A stretch of DNA of 64,000 nucleotides from Palsa-504 sp963790065 (lineage in GTDB: Bacteria; Actinomycetota; Actinomycetes; Streptosporangiales; Streptosporangiaceae). Location: NCBI GenBank assembly GCA_963790065.1, contig CAWBNK010000021.1, forward strand, positions 1-64,000. The letters are read 5' to 3'. A program made the position numbers and the translations under genes. Below the pieces are notes generated by a model, which saw only the letters and a program-made list of their open reading frames with translations, was not told the DNA's origin and searched no databases. Below, piece by piece: positions 41,406-49,995 of this stretch. Every line of letters begins with the position of its first letter. Within the stretch, counting starts at the first letter, position 1.

Positions 41406-42801
41406 GGGTCACGCTCCCTGCACCTCGCCGTGACAGTACATCAATGAGCACTGCGGCCAGGAGCACGGCGCCTGGCAGGATGTATTGCAACGGCGTTGAC
41501 AGACTACCCAGGTTGAGCAGGGATACGCCGTAGGCGATGCCGCCGATGAGGAGGCCGCCGAGAACACCGTGCAGGGCCTTACCCCGGCCGCCGAAGAGGC
41601 TGACCCCGCCGATGACGGCAGCGGCGACGGTGTACAGGACGAGCTGACCGGGGTCGGCCGTATTGGTGCTGTACTCACCGTAGAAGAAGGAACCGAGCAG
41701 GATGCCGCCGAGTCCGGCGGTCGCCGCGCACAACGCGAAGGCCCAGGTACGCATGCCGGCCAGGCTGACGCCGGCGCGGCGGGCCGCCTCGGGGTTGCCG
41801 CCGATGGCATAGAGGTAGCGGCCGAAGCGGGTCCGCTCGAGCACGAGCGTCCACACGCCAGCCACGACGATGACGATCGGGATCACCCACGGAAGTCCCT
41901 GCACGGCCTTGAGGGAGGTGCCGCGGTTGACATTGCAGACCACCACCACAGCTACCCCGACGAGTGCCACCAGGACGATTCTGACCGCGGTCACGCTCTT
42001 CGGCGGAGCCACCAGGCCCTGCCGTCGTCTGCTGGCCGCGCGTAGCCACAGAGCCGTGCCGAAGATCCCGACTGCCACCACCAGAAGTATCCAGCTGGCC
42101 ACGGGGGTGATCGTCCCCTGGACCAGGTCATAGATGACGGCCTGGTTGGAATCCGACGTGTTGAGGTTCACGGAGCCGTCGGCGCCGCCGAGGGCGACGA
42201 TGAGGATTCCCGAGAAAAGCAGGAACCCGGCCAGGGTCACGATGAAGGACGGGATCTGGAGCCGGGCCGACAGCGTCCCCTGGAGGGCGCCGAACACGCC
42301 GCAGGAGACGAGCGCGGCGATTATGGCGGCCCACCACGGCCAGCCCGCCCCGGGTTGCTGGACCAGCTTGAAGGCGATCACCCCGCCGATAAGTGCGACC
42401 GCGCCGACCGACAGATCGATCTCCGCGATGAGCAGGACAATTGTCTCGGCTATCGCCAGCACCATGTAGACGGTGCTCAGCCCGAAGATATATACCAGGT
42501 TGCTCGGCCGCAGGAAGGAGTGCTCCGGGGTGATGATCTGGAAGACGACGGCGACCACCACCATGGCCAGCAGCACGGGCAGGACGCCGCTGTCACCACC
42601 GCGGATGCGGAGCCACGAGGCCCGCAGGTACTGGCCCAGCGACTGGGCCAGGAGCTCAGGCGGGACGTCGGCCACGGACATGTCGGGGGCGGCGACAAGC
42701 TCGACCGCCTCGGCCTCCGTCTGGCGCCGCCGGGCATGCGCCGTCTCGGACGGCGGCTGGCCTGGGTCCGCGGTCGCGGGGGTTTCCTGGTCGGGGCCCA
42801 T
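41398..42801 (-). CDS. Sugar ABC transporter permease A (XylH/RbsC type)
   Basis: 467 residues from ATG 42801. Same layout and same soluble N-terminal block (PPELLAQSLGQYLRASWLRI) as the downstream permease, with LLIAEIDLSVGAVALIGGVI and GRYLYAIGGNPEAARRAGVS in the membrane part. The two genes are paralogues from a duplication and share long stretches. It starts 4 bp after the ATPase stop codon, so translation is coupled. Confidence 0.93.
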   Translation of the reverse strand: MGPDQETPATADPGQPPSETAHARRRQTEAEAVELVAAPDMSVADVPPELLAQSLGQYLRASWLRIRGGDSGVLPVLLAMVVVAVVFQIITPEHSFLRPSNLVYIFGLSTVYMVLAIAETIVLLIAEIDLSVGAVALIGGVIAFKLVQQPGAGWPWWAAIIAALVSCGVFGALQGTLSARLQIPSFIVTLAGFLLFSGILIVALGGADGSVNLNTSDSNQAVIYDLVQGTITPVASWILLVVAVGIFGTALWLRAASRRRQGLVAPPKSVTAVRIVLVALVGVAVVVVCNVNRGTSLKAVQGLPWVIPIVIVVAGVWTLVLERTRFGRYLYAIGGNPEAARRAGVSLAGMRTWAFALCAATAGLGGILLGSFFYGEYSTNTADPGQLVLYTVAAAVIGGVSLFGGRGKALHGVLGGLLIGGIAYGVSLLNLGSLSTPLQYILPGAVLLAAVLIDVLSRRGAGSVTRV

Positions 42802-42805
42802 CGAC

Positions 42806-43633
42806 TCAGCCTTCGACACTGACTGATCCGGCCGCCTCGGACGGCCGCCCGTTGGCACTACCCGTCGTCATGTATTCCACCACGCTCTGCCGGTCGAAGC
42901 CCGCGGCGGGCCCATCGGCCACCATCCGTCCCAGGTACAGCACCGCGATCCGGTCCGCGACCTCGAAGATGTCGTTCAGGTTGTGGGAGATGACCATCAC
43001 GGCCAGCCCGCGGTCGCGGAGCCGTTTGATCAGGTCCAGCACCTGGCGGGTCTGCACCACCCCGAGGGCGGCGGTGGGCTCGTCAAGCAGCACCAGCTTG
43101 GAGTTCCACATCACTGCCTTGGCCACCGCTACCGACTGCCGCTGACCTCCCGAGAGCGAGGCCACCGGCTGGCGGATCGAGCGCACCGTGGTCACCCGAA
43201 GGGTTTTCAGGGTGTCGGCCGCCGCTAGTTCCATCGAGTCCTCGTCGAGCAGGCCGCGGCGCAGCCGTTCCCGGCCGAGGAACATGTTCTGGACGATGTC
43301 CAGGTTGTCGGCCAGCGCCAGATCCTGGTAGACGGTCTCGATCCCGAGCGCTGAGGCGTCCCGGGTGCTCCGGATGTGTACCGGTCGCCCCTCGAAGTAG
43401 ATCTGGCCATGGTCCGGCTGGTGCGCGCCGGCGATGGTGCGGGTGAGCACCGACTTCCCGGCACCGTTGTCCCCGCAGAGGCCGGTCACGTTGCCCGCGA
43501 ACAGGTCCAGGTTCACCCCGTAGAGCGCCTGCACCGGCCCGAAGTGCTTGTCGATGCCCCGCAGCTTCAGCAGGGGTTCCGCGTCGTCCCCTCCGCTGCT
43601 GGCGGCTTTCGGGGCCTCGTTCACCTCAGTCAT
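42806..43633 (-). CDS. Sugar ABC transporter ATP-binding protein, single domain
   Basis: 275 residues. Walker A GDNGAGKS (54-61), Q-loop TVYQDLALADNLDIVQNMFL, signature LSGGQRQ (160-166), Walker B VLLDEPTAALG (181 on) and H-loop ISHN are complete. Enzymes of the RbsA/XylG group usually carry two ATPase domains in one chain. Here there is one, and a close paralogue is fused to a histidine kinase at 46323-48863. The pairing of the two domains is inferred. It lies between the binding-protein gene and the permeases. Confidence 0.93.
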   Translation of the reverse strand: MTEVNEAPKAASSGGDDAEPLLKLRGIDKHFGPVQALYGVNLDLFAGNVTGLCGDNGAGKSVLTRTIAGAHQPDHGQIYFEGRPVHIRSTRDASALGIETVYQDLALADNLDIVQNMFLGRERLRRGLLDEDSMELAAADTLKTLRVTTVRSIRQPVASLSGGQRQSVAVAKAVMWNSKLVLLDEPTAALGVVQTRQVLDLIKRLRDRGLAVMVISHNLNDIFEVADRIAVLYLGRMVADGPAAGFDRQSVVEYMTTGSANGRPSEAAGSVSVEG

Positions 43634-43679
43634 GTTGAATACCCGTCAGTAGCGTTTCCTGAGGCACAAACTATGTCAT

Positions 43680-43723
43680 GACCTGGGGAACCTCAACGGA
43701 AACCCGTCGAGGTTCCCCAGGTC
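43680..43723. terminator. 15-bp perfect hairpin between binding-protein and ATPase genes
   Basis: GACCTGGGGAACCTC (43680-43694) and its perfect inverse (43709-43723) around 14 bases lie 7 bp beyond the stop of the binding-protein gene. In such operons a hairpin here protects the binding-protein mRNA and lowers expression of the membrane components, matching the excess of binding protein needed. Confidence 0.7.
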
Positions 43724-43729
43724 AGCTGA

Positions 43730-45076
43730 TCAATGAATGCCAGCTGCGCTGCAGGCGCTCGCACCCGCGATCGCGCAGATCGCCGAGGCCGTGTCGAAGT
43801 TGTCCGCGACGACCGTCGTCTCCATGTTGGCCGCGGTCACCCACGTGGCCGACAGCAGGGACGCCGGCTCGGTGATGCTCGTGTCAGCCGAGTCCGTGGC
43901 CGTGCCGTTCAGCAGGGCCGGAGGCACCTTCTGGCCAGCCAGCAGGATCGTGGCCACCGTTACGGCGTCCTGGACCTCCTTGTAAACCGGCTTGTAAACG
44001 GAGCCGCACTGGTAGCCCTCGAGGATCCAGGCCATGCCCTGCGCCGTGGCGTCCTGACCGGTGGTCGGGATCGTGTGGGGCTTGACCCCGGCCCCCTTGA
44101 GGTCGGTGATCACCGCGTTGGCGAGCCCGTCATTGGCCTCGATGGTGGCGTTGATCTTCGGGTTGGCGGTGAACGCCTGCTGGAAGATGGTGCCGCCCTT
44201 GGTGTTGTCCCAGCCGGGGGCGAAGTTCTCGGCCACCAGCGTGGCGCCGTCAGCGGTGCCCTTCGCGCCCGCGGCGACCGTCTTGGCCGGGGTGTTGAAG
44301 ACCACCTTGTTGTAACCCGTGGCGAAGGCGATCGCGTTGGGGTCGGTGTCCTCGCCGCCGTTCAGGACGTAGACCTGGGGGTTCTTGATGCCCCAGGACG
44401 TGAGGCACGCGTTGAAGCCCGTGCCGATCAGCTCACCCACGTGCTCGCCGTTGAAGCTGACGTAGTAGGTGGTCGTGCCCTGGAAGATGGCGCGGTCGTA
44501 GGCGATCAGGATGACGCCCTTCTGCTCGGCAAGCTTGGCGATCGCGACGCCAGTCGGGCCGTCGAGCGGGCAGACGATCAGGACCTTGGCACCCAGGTTG
44601 ATGTCCGCGGTCGCGTCGCTCAGCTGGGTCGCGTCGCTGCCCTGCGCGTTTTCGATGCGGAACTCCGACGAGGTGTACCCGGCGGCGAGGAAGGCTTGCT
44701 TGAAGTACGGCGCGTCGAAGTCAACCCACCGGGTCGACGACGTGGTGTCGGGCAGGACGACGCCCACCTGCAGGCTGGTGGCTCCCTTGGTCCCGGCCGC
44801 GGCCAGCGCCTTGAGCTGGCTCATGGTCGACCCGATGTTAACGGTGAAGGAGTCGATGCTCAGATTGGGAACCGTGGCCGAGGCCGACGACGACGAGGTC
44901 GCCGAGGACGTCGCGCCGGACGAGCCCGACGAGGACGCCGAGGACGAACAGCCCGCAGCCACGAGGGCCAGGGCCCCGGCCAGAGCCACCCAGCCCATTC
45001 TAGGGAGGCGCCGGGACGTGCCGTCGCGTTGCGTACGGGAGTACCGACCTCCCTCACTTCTGTTACTTACTCGCAT
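43730..45076 (-). CDS. Sugar ABC transporter substrate-binding lipoprotein (XylF-like)
   Basis: 448 residues from ATG 45076. A lipoprotein signal (MGWVALAGALALVAAGC, lipidated Cys43) follows a basic 26-residue start. After a Ser/Ala linker comes a two-lobed type I periplasmic-binding fold (TSLQVGVVLPDTTSSTRWVD, ADINLGAKVLIVCPLDGPTG, YVSFNGEHVGELIGTG, ATIEANDGLANAVITDLKGA, GQDATAQGMAWILEGYQCGS), closest to D-xylose-binding proteins. Pentose binding is inferred. It delivers substrate to the two permeases downstream. Confidence 0.93.
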   Translation of the reverse strand: MRVSNRSEGGRYSRTQRDGTSRRLPRMGWVALAGALALVAAGCSSSASSSGSSGATSSATSSSSASATVPNLSIDSFTVNIGSTMSQLKALAAAGTKGATSLQVGVVLPDTTSSTRWVDFDAPYFKQAFLAAGYTSSEFRIENAQGSDATQLSDATADINLGAKVLIVCPLDGPTGVAIAKLAEQKGVILIAYDRAIFQGTTTYYVSFNGEHVGELIGTGFNACLTSWGIKNPQVYVLNGGEDTDPNAIAFATGYNKVVFNTPAKTVAAGAKGTADGATLVAENFAPGWDNTKGGTIFQQAFTANPKINATIEANDGLANAVITDLKGAGVKPHTIPTTGQDATAQGMAWILEGYQCGSVYKPVYKEVQDAVTVATILLAGQKVPPALLNGTATDSADTSITEPASLLSATWVTAANMETTVVADNFDTASAICAIAGASACSAAGIH

Positions 45077-45559
45077 TCCCGATACCCTTTCGCCCGGATG
45101 TACCCGAATAAGCCGACCGGGACACCGGTAGAGCAGCGGTGTCCCTTCGGAGGGAAGTTAGTGCATTCGACATTAGAAATCCAGAGGCCGAAAGTTCTCC
45201 CGTCAGCAGAACGTCCGTCCTCGTCCGGCAATCCGCCCGGTGGTGATGCCGAATTGTGGCCGGCTGACACCCGGCACCTGCTCGCCCTACAAGTCCGATG
45301 CAACTTCCTCCCCAGACGCTCATCCGCAGGATAGAACCCTGACCAACAGCCTCTACCCCGACACGGCCGCCGCTGACGGACGGCCACTCGGATCATTACG
45401 TACCACCTCGCGTAGTAATGAAAGATCACACGATCGGATCCAGACATGCCAGATGTCGCCGCATGCCTGGTACGAACGCCGCCCAGCGTCTTAAGTGTCA
45501 CCTTAGAGTTCCCGGAATTAACATGGCCTTAACATCGGCACCAACCCGTGAAGATACCG
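45077..45559. promoter_or_regulatory. Upstream control region of the transporter operon
   Basis: 483 bp without a supported gene, between the response-regulator stop and the binding-protein start. It is less GC-rich near 45500-45560. Two direct TTAACAT repeats with an 11-bp period (45518-45524, 45529-45535) have the form of OmpR/PhoB-type binding sites. A short dyad (CATTACG, 45394, with CGTAGTAATG, 45412) lies nearer the transporter genes. These are candidate sites for the adjacent response regulator. Confidence 0.45.
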
Positions 45560-46330
45560 TTAACAGATAGTCGGACGTAACTGAATTGTGATCCGAGCGT
45601 GACCCGAAATTGCGATTCGGGTCATTCTGGAGGCCAGGCGATAGCCGGCCCGCGGCTGGGTGAGGATGAGCGGGGCGCTGTCGTCCGCCTCGAGCTTGGC
45701 GCGCAGCCGCCGGACGTAGACGCGCAGGTACTCGGTCTCGGTCTCGTAGCCGTGGCCCCAGACCCGGCGCAGCAGGTGGGCATGGGTGAGCAGCTTGCCG
45801 CGGTTGACGGCGAGCTCGCGCAGCAGGGCGAACTCGGTCGGGGTCAGGTGCACCGGCTGCCCGTTGCGCCGGACCTGCTGCAGGGCCAGGTCGATGACGA
45901 TGTCGCCGACCACGATGACCGGGGGCGCCTGCTGCTCGGTAGGCGCGGCGGGCCGGGTCCGGCGCAGCGTCGCGGTGATCCGGGCCAGCAGCTCCTCGAT
46001 GCTGAACGGCTTGGTCATGTAGTCGTCCGCGCCCATGTGCAGGGCGGTCACCTTGTCCCGCTCGCCGCCGCGGGCCGAGACTACGATGATCGCGACCGGG
46101 GAGCGCTCGCGGATCTGCCGGCACAGGTCGAAGCCGTCGGCCTCAGGCAGCATCAGGTCGAGCAGGACGATGTCCGGGTCTTCGGTCTCCAGCAGCTGCA
46201 GGGCGCGCATGCCGTCCACGCTGACGATGGTGTCAAAGCCGCGCACGGCCAGGTTGGACCGGATCAGGTCGACGATGTTGGGATCGTCCTCCACCACCAG
46301 GGCGCAGGTCTTGCGCGCGTCCTCAGTCAT
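45560..46330 (-). CDS. OmpR/KdpE-type response regulator
   Basis: 256 residues from ATG 46330, overlapping the kinase stop by 8 bp. Receiver domain (ALVVEDDPNIVDLIRSNLAV, phosphorylation site in DIVLLDLMLPEADG, switch residues in VVSARG and DYMTKPFS) and a winged-helix domain (LTPTEFALLRELAVNRGKLL, YLRVYVRRLRAKLEADDSAP, GYRLASR). About 20 extra residues follow the normal end. It is the partner of the ABC-kinase fusion protein and lies directly upstream of the sugar transporter operon, its probable target. Confidence 0.95.
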   Translation of the reverse strand: MTEDARKTCALVVEDDPNIVDLIRSNLAVRGFDTIVSVDGMRALQLLETEDPDIVLLDLMLPEADGFDLCRQIRERSPVAIIVVSARGGERDKVTALHMGADDYMTKPFSIEELLARITATLRRTRPAAPTEQQAPPVIVVGDIVIDLALQQVRRNGQPVHLTPTEFALLRELAVNRGKLLTHAHLLRRVWGHGYETETEYLRVYVRRLRAKLEADDSAPLILTQPRAGYRLASRMTRIAISGHARITIQLRPTIC

Positions 46331-48863
46331 CGTCGCCGTCGTGGTCCCTTCGGTTCGCTGCCATCCGGCCCGCGTCGACCTCGGCCTCGATCGGCAGGTA
46401 GACCTGGAAGCAGGTGCCCTTGGGCAGCGGGGTCAGCTCGATCCGGCCGCCGTGGGCCTGCACAATCCCCTTGGCGATGGACAGGCCGAGGCCTGTGCCT
46501 GCGCTCTTGCGGTGGCCGTCGCCGTTGCTGCGGGCGAGTTCGAACGGGGCGGCCGCCAGTTCGGGCGGCATGCCGATGCCGTCGTCCCGCACGCTGATCA
46601 CCACCTCGGACGTCCCGTAGTCGGCGGTCACGTGCACCGGGGTGCCCGGCGGGTTGTGACGCGACGCGTTGTTCAGCAGGTTCACGAAAACCTGCTCCAG
46701 CCGGTCGTGGTCGGCCCACACCACGGGCAGGCCTGCGTCGCAGGCCAGCTCGACCGACGCGGCGCTGGCCGGCGGCAGGCAGGCGATCGCGGCCTCGATC
46801 ACCAGCCGGATGTCGCACCAATCCCACTGCAGGCGGATGGTGCCCGACTCGATCGCGGAGAAGTCGAGCAGGTCATCGACCAGGCGGCCGAGGCGGGCCG
46901 ACTCCGCCGCGATCCGGTCCAGGAACCGCTGCTGGGACTCGCGATCCCAGGTCACGTCCGGCTGCATCAGGCTGGACGCGTAGCCCCTGATGGCGGTCAG
47001 CGGGGTGCGCAGTTCATGGCTCATCCGGGACAGGAACCCGCGTTGCAGCTCCCGTGACCTGCGCAGAGCGGCCGCCTCCTGGCGCGCGTGACCGGCCTCC
47101 TCCCGTTCCAGGGCCAGCCGCAGGGAGTGCGCCGCGTCCTCCAGCAGCGCCGTCTCCTCCTTGGTCGGCGGCACTCGCCGCCAGCTGGCCAGCAGCATGG
47201 TGGGGCCGCCGCCGGCCAGGAAGGCCACCGCCCGCACGCGATGCCGGCGGCTGCTGGCCAGCTGCCGGGCCACCCCGTCGGGGAGCGCGGCGCCCAGCGC
47301 GCTCTCGGCGATGTCGCGCATGGACGGGGTGGCCGAGGACCAGTCGGTACCCGTCGGACCGGTGAAGGCGCGCCAGCGCGCGGGCTGGCCGGCCGGCTGG
47401 GTGATCAGCGCGACCTCGTGGGCCTGCAGGCCACGGCGCAGCGACTGGACCGCGATGGACAGCCCCTCGGCGACCGGGACCGGTCCGGCCAGCGTCTCCA
47501 GCATCTCACGGATCGTCTCCAGCACCCGGTTCCTGGTCGTCACCTGGTCCAGCAGCCGGTCCCGCTCGATGGCGCTGGCGGCATATCCCGCGTAGACGGT
47601 GACCAGGGCGAGCTCGTCGCGCTCCGGCGAGCCGTGCTCGGCCCGGAACACGGTGATCACGCCAGACAACCCGCTGGGCCCGAGCACCGGGACCGACCAC
47701 GAGCTGGCCACCTGGGCCGTCCTGGCCAGGTCGCGGAAGCTGCTCCAGGCCGCTCCCGGCCGGACGCTGTCGGCGATGATAGGCCGTTCGTCCGCCGCGG
47801 CCATGCCCACCGGGCCGCCCGCGGGCCCGAATGGCAGCCGGCTCCACGGCTCCAGTTCCCCGCTCTGGAAGCCCAGCGATGCGGTGCAGTGCAGGATCTT
47901 GTCGCTGACCAGGTGGATGCATAGCCGCTCGCTGCCGAGCGCCGCGCCCAGCGCGGACAAGATCAGCGGCAGGCTGGACGCCGGGTCGGCTGAGACCAGC
48001 CGGTCGGTGAGCCCGTGCAGCCGGGTCAGCTGCTCGCGGGCGGAGGAGCCGGTCTGCTGGCCGGAGATCAGCGCTACCACGTCATCGGGATGGGCGTCGG
48101 CCGTCCGCAGGTCACCTGCGATCCGGCCCTGCCGCAGCACCACGATCCGATCGGCCAGCCGGAACATCTGGTCGATATCATGGCAGGCCAGCAGGATCGT
48201 GGTGCCCTGCTCGCGCAGGCCCGCGATCAGCTCTTCGACCTGGGCTTCTTCCTTCACGCCGAGCGCGGCCGTGGGCTCGTCCAGGGCCAGCAGCCGCGGT
48301 TTGCGGCCCATGGCCTGCGCCATCGCCACCAGCTGGCGCTGCCCGCCGGACAGGGAGCGGACGTTGCGCCTGGTGTCGCTGATCGGGATGCGCAGCGAGG
48401 CCAGCAGCGACGCGACCTCGGTGTGGAAGCGGGTCTCCGACATCAGCAGCCGGGGCCGCTCCCGGCCGAGCATGATGTTGGCCGCGATGTCCAGGTTGTC
48501 GCACAGGGCCAGGTTCTGCCAGACCACCGCGATCCCCTGCTTGACCGCCGCGGCCTGGTCGGCCGGCACGCGCCGGCCCGCGAAGAAGACCTCACCACTG
48601 GCCGGGACCACGTCCCCGGCGATGCAGCGGACCAGCGTGGTCTTGCCCGCACCGTTCTCGCCGGCCAGCGCGACGAGCTCACCGGTCCGCACGCTCAGGT
48701 TGACGTTGTCCAGGGCGCGGAGCTGGCCAAAGCTGACGCTCAGCCCCGAGACGGTCAGCAGCGGTGCGGCGTCGGCACGGCCGGCGCCGGCGCGCGCTCC
48801 CGCCTCGGCGCGTAGTCCCGGCTCGACGCGCGGGAGTGCGTCAGCCTGACCAGCTACTATCAC
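46323..48863 (-). CDS. ABC ATPase-GAF-histidine kinase fusion protein
   Basis: 846 residues from GTG 48863, in one unbroken frame. Residues 35-270 are a full sugar-type ABC ATPase: Walker A GENGAGKT (68-75), signature LSGGQ (171-175), Walker B LLALDEPT (191-198), His228. Residues about 280-585 hold two GAF-like regions. Then come HisKA with His616 (LSRMSHELRTPL) and HATPase with N-box 725-732, DDGIGMP (760-766) and GTGLGLS (789-795). No membrane segment. The ATPase part resembles the separate ATPase of the transporter at 42806. It probably joins that transporter and reports its state to the overlapping response regulator. Flux sensing is inference. Confidence 0.93.
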   Translation of the reverse strand: MIVAGQADALPRVEPGLRAEAGARAGAGRADAAPLLTVSGLSVSFGQLRALDNVNLSVRTGELVALAGENGAGKTTLVRCIAGDVVPASGEVFFAGRRVPADQAAAVKQGIAVVWQNLALCDNLDIAANIMLGRERPRLLMSETRFHTEVASLLASLRIPISDTRRNVRSLSGGQRQLVAMAQAMGRKPRLLALDEPTAALGVKEEAQVEELIAGLREQGTTILLACHDIDQMFRLADRIVVLRQGRIAGDLRTADAHPDDVVALISGQQTGSSAREQLTRLHGLTDRLVSADPASSLPLILSALGAALGSERLCIHLVSDKILHCTASLGFQSGELEPWSRLPFGPAGGPVGMAAADERPIIADSVRPGAAWSSFRDLARTAQVASSWSVPVLGPSGLSGVITVFRAEHGSPERDELALVTVYAGYAASAIERDRLLDQVTTRNRVLETIREMLETLAGPVPVAEGLSIAVQSLRRGLQAHEVALITQPAGQPARWRAFTGPTGTDWSSATPSMRDIAESALGAALPDGVARQLASSRRHRVRAVAFLAGGGPTMLLASWRRVPPTKEETALLEDAAHSLRLALEREEAGHARQEAAALRRSRELQRGFLSRMSHELRTPLTAIRGYASSLMQPDVTWDRESQQRFLDRIAAESARLGRLVDDLLDFSAIESGTIRLQWDWCDIRLVIEAAIACLPPASAASVELACDAGLPVVWADHDRLEQVFVNLLNNASRHNPPGTPVHVTADYGTSEVVISVRDDGIGMPPELAAAPFELARSNGDGHRKSAGTGLGLSIAKGIVQAHGGRIELTPLPKGTCFQVYLPIEAEVDAGRMAANRRDHDGDDD

Positions 48864-48941
48864 GAACCCATTGTCGCAGCAATCGGACCCGGCAGATCGA
48901 TGTGGCGTTATTCAAGTTCGAACTGGTACCGGTGGCACGCA

Positions 48942-48988
48942 CCACGGCCCGTTCCGCCGAAAATTTTTGAGGTTACGGCGGTCCGGGG
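48942..48988. repeat. Palindrome family A, variant copy
   Basis: CCACGGCCCGTTCCGCC (48942-48958) with an imperfect inverse (48977-48988) around an AT-rich loop containing AAAATTTTT. It ends 6 bp beyond the stop of the leftward azlD gene. Confidence 0.6.
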
Positions 48989-48993
48989 GCACC

Positions 48994-49317
48994 CTACGGG
49001 ATCCCGAGCAGGCGCAGGACGGCGGTGGTGGCCGCGGCGGCCAGCACCACGACCAGGAACGGCGCCTTGCGCCAGGCCAGGACCCCGCCGACGCAGACCC
49101 CGGCCGGGCGGGCCAGGCCGGCCAGGTGATGTCCCTCGGTCAGCCCCGTGGTGACGACCAGCGCGGCGAGCAGGATGACCGCTGCGGTCTCTAGCAGGCG
49201 TTCGGCCCAGGACGGGAACGAGATCCGCTGGCGCAGCACCGGGCCGGCGAGCCGGAACGCGAACGTGCCGGCCGACAGCGTAATCAGGCCGGCCGCGAAC
49301 AGCGTGGGGTCCTTCAC
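48994..49317 (-). CDS. azlD: AzlD-type branched-chain amino acid exporter subunit
   Basis: 107 residues from GTG 49317, overlapping the azlC stop (GTGA). Four short membrane segments with the family's GTFAFRLAGPVL and LLETAAVILLAALVVT. AzlD is the small partner of AzlC. Together they export branched-chain amino acids or analogues. Confidence 0.9.
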   Translation of the reverse strand: MKDPTLFAAGLITLSAGTFAFRLAGPVLRQRISFPSWAERLLETAAVILLAALVVTTGLTEGHHLAGLARPAGVCVGGVLAWRKAPFLVVVLAAAATTAVLRLLGIP

Positions 49318-49985
49318 GTTGTTTTCCTGTTAGTGAGGAGGGCGAGAAGCGCGAGCAGTTCGGGCAGGCCGGGGGGCAGGAACGGGGTGGCGGCCAGCGC
49401 GATGACGGCGCCGATGACGGCGGCCCGCCTGAGCCGGCGGTCACGCAGCGCGGGCACGATCAGGGCCAGGATCACGGCCGGGAACATGGCGTCCAGCCCG
49501 AACGCGCCGGTGTCCGTGATCACGCCGCCGATCAGCGCCCCGAGGACGGCGCCGGCCGGCCAGCACAGCAGCACGCCCAGGCCGCAGGTCCAGTACGCGG
49601 CGCGCTTGCGGGGCAGGTCGTCCTGGGCCAGGGCGAAGACCACGCTCTCGTCGTTCATCACGTGGCTGCCGAGCAGGCGACGGGTGCGGCCGGGCCCGGT
49701 GACGCCGTCGGGCAGGGCCAGGCCGTAGGGCAGGTGGCGGGCGTTGACCAGCAGGCCGGCCGCGGCCGCGGCCAGCGGGTTGCCGCCCGCGGCGACGATC
49801 CCGATGAACAGGAACTCCGACGCGCCGGCCAGTACCAGCACGCTCTGCGCGGCCGGCACCCAGAGCGGGAACCCGGACGCGACGGCGATGGCTCCGTAGG
49901 ACAGGCCGATGAACCAGACGGCGAGGCAGGCCAGGGCGATGTCCCGCAGGGTTCCGCCCGATAGAGTTCTATATATCGAACTCAC
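49314..49985 (-). CDS. azlC: AzlC-type branched-chain amino acid exporter
   Basis: 223 residues from GTG 49985 (GTG 50003 is also open). Conserved AzlC blocks: RDIALACLAVWFIGLSYGAI, VLAGASEFLFIGIVAAGGNP, LLVNARHLPYGLALPD, SHVMNDESVVFALAQ. Five or six membrane segments. Its start region lies within 11 bp of the start of the divergent XRE-cupin gene and overlaps that gene's promoter palindrome, so one regulator probably controls both. The exact start is uncertain, since no ribosome binding site is seen. Confidence 0.88.
   Translation of the reverse strand: MSSIYRTLSGGTLRDIALACLAVWFIGLSYGAIAVASGFPLWVPAAQSVLVLAGASEFLFIGIVAAGGNPLAAAAAGLLVNARHLPYGLALPDGVTGPGRTRRLLGSHVMNDESVVFALAQDDLPRKRAAYWTCGLGVLLCWPAGAVLGALIGGVITDTGAFGLDAMFPAVILALIVPALRDRRLRRAAVIGAVIALAATPFLPPGLPELLALLALLTNRKTT
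49964..49983. promoter_or_regulatory. Operator and -10 region of the XRE-cupin gene
   Basis: GAGTTC-TATATATC-GAACTC: 6-bp arms (49964-49969, 49978-49983) around an AT-rich centre that can serve as -10 hexamer. The XRE ATG is at 49996, 20 bp after the TATAT block. It sits inside the first codons of azlC, so binding would affect both genes. Confidence 0.55.
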
Positions 49986-49995
49986 GGAGTTTATT

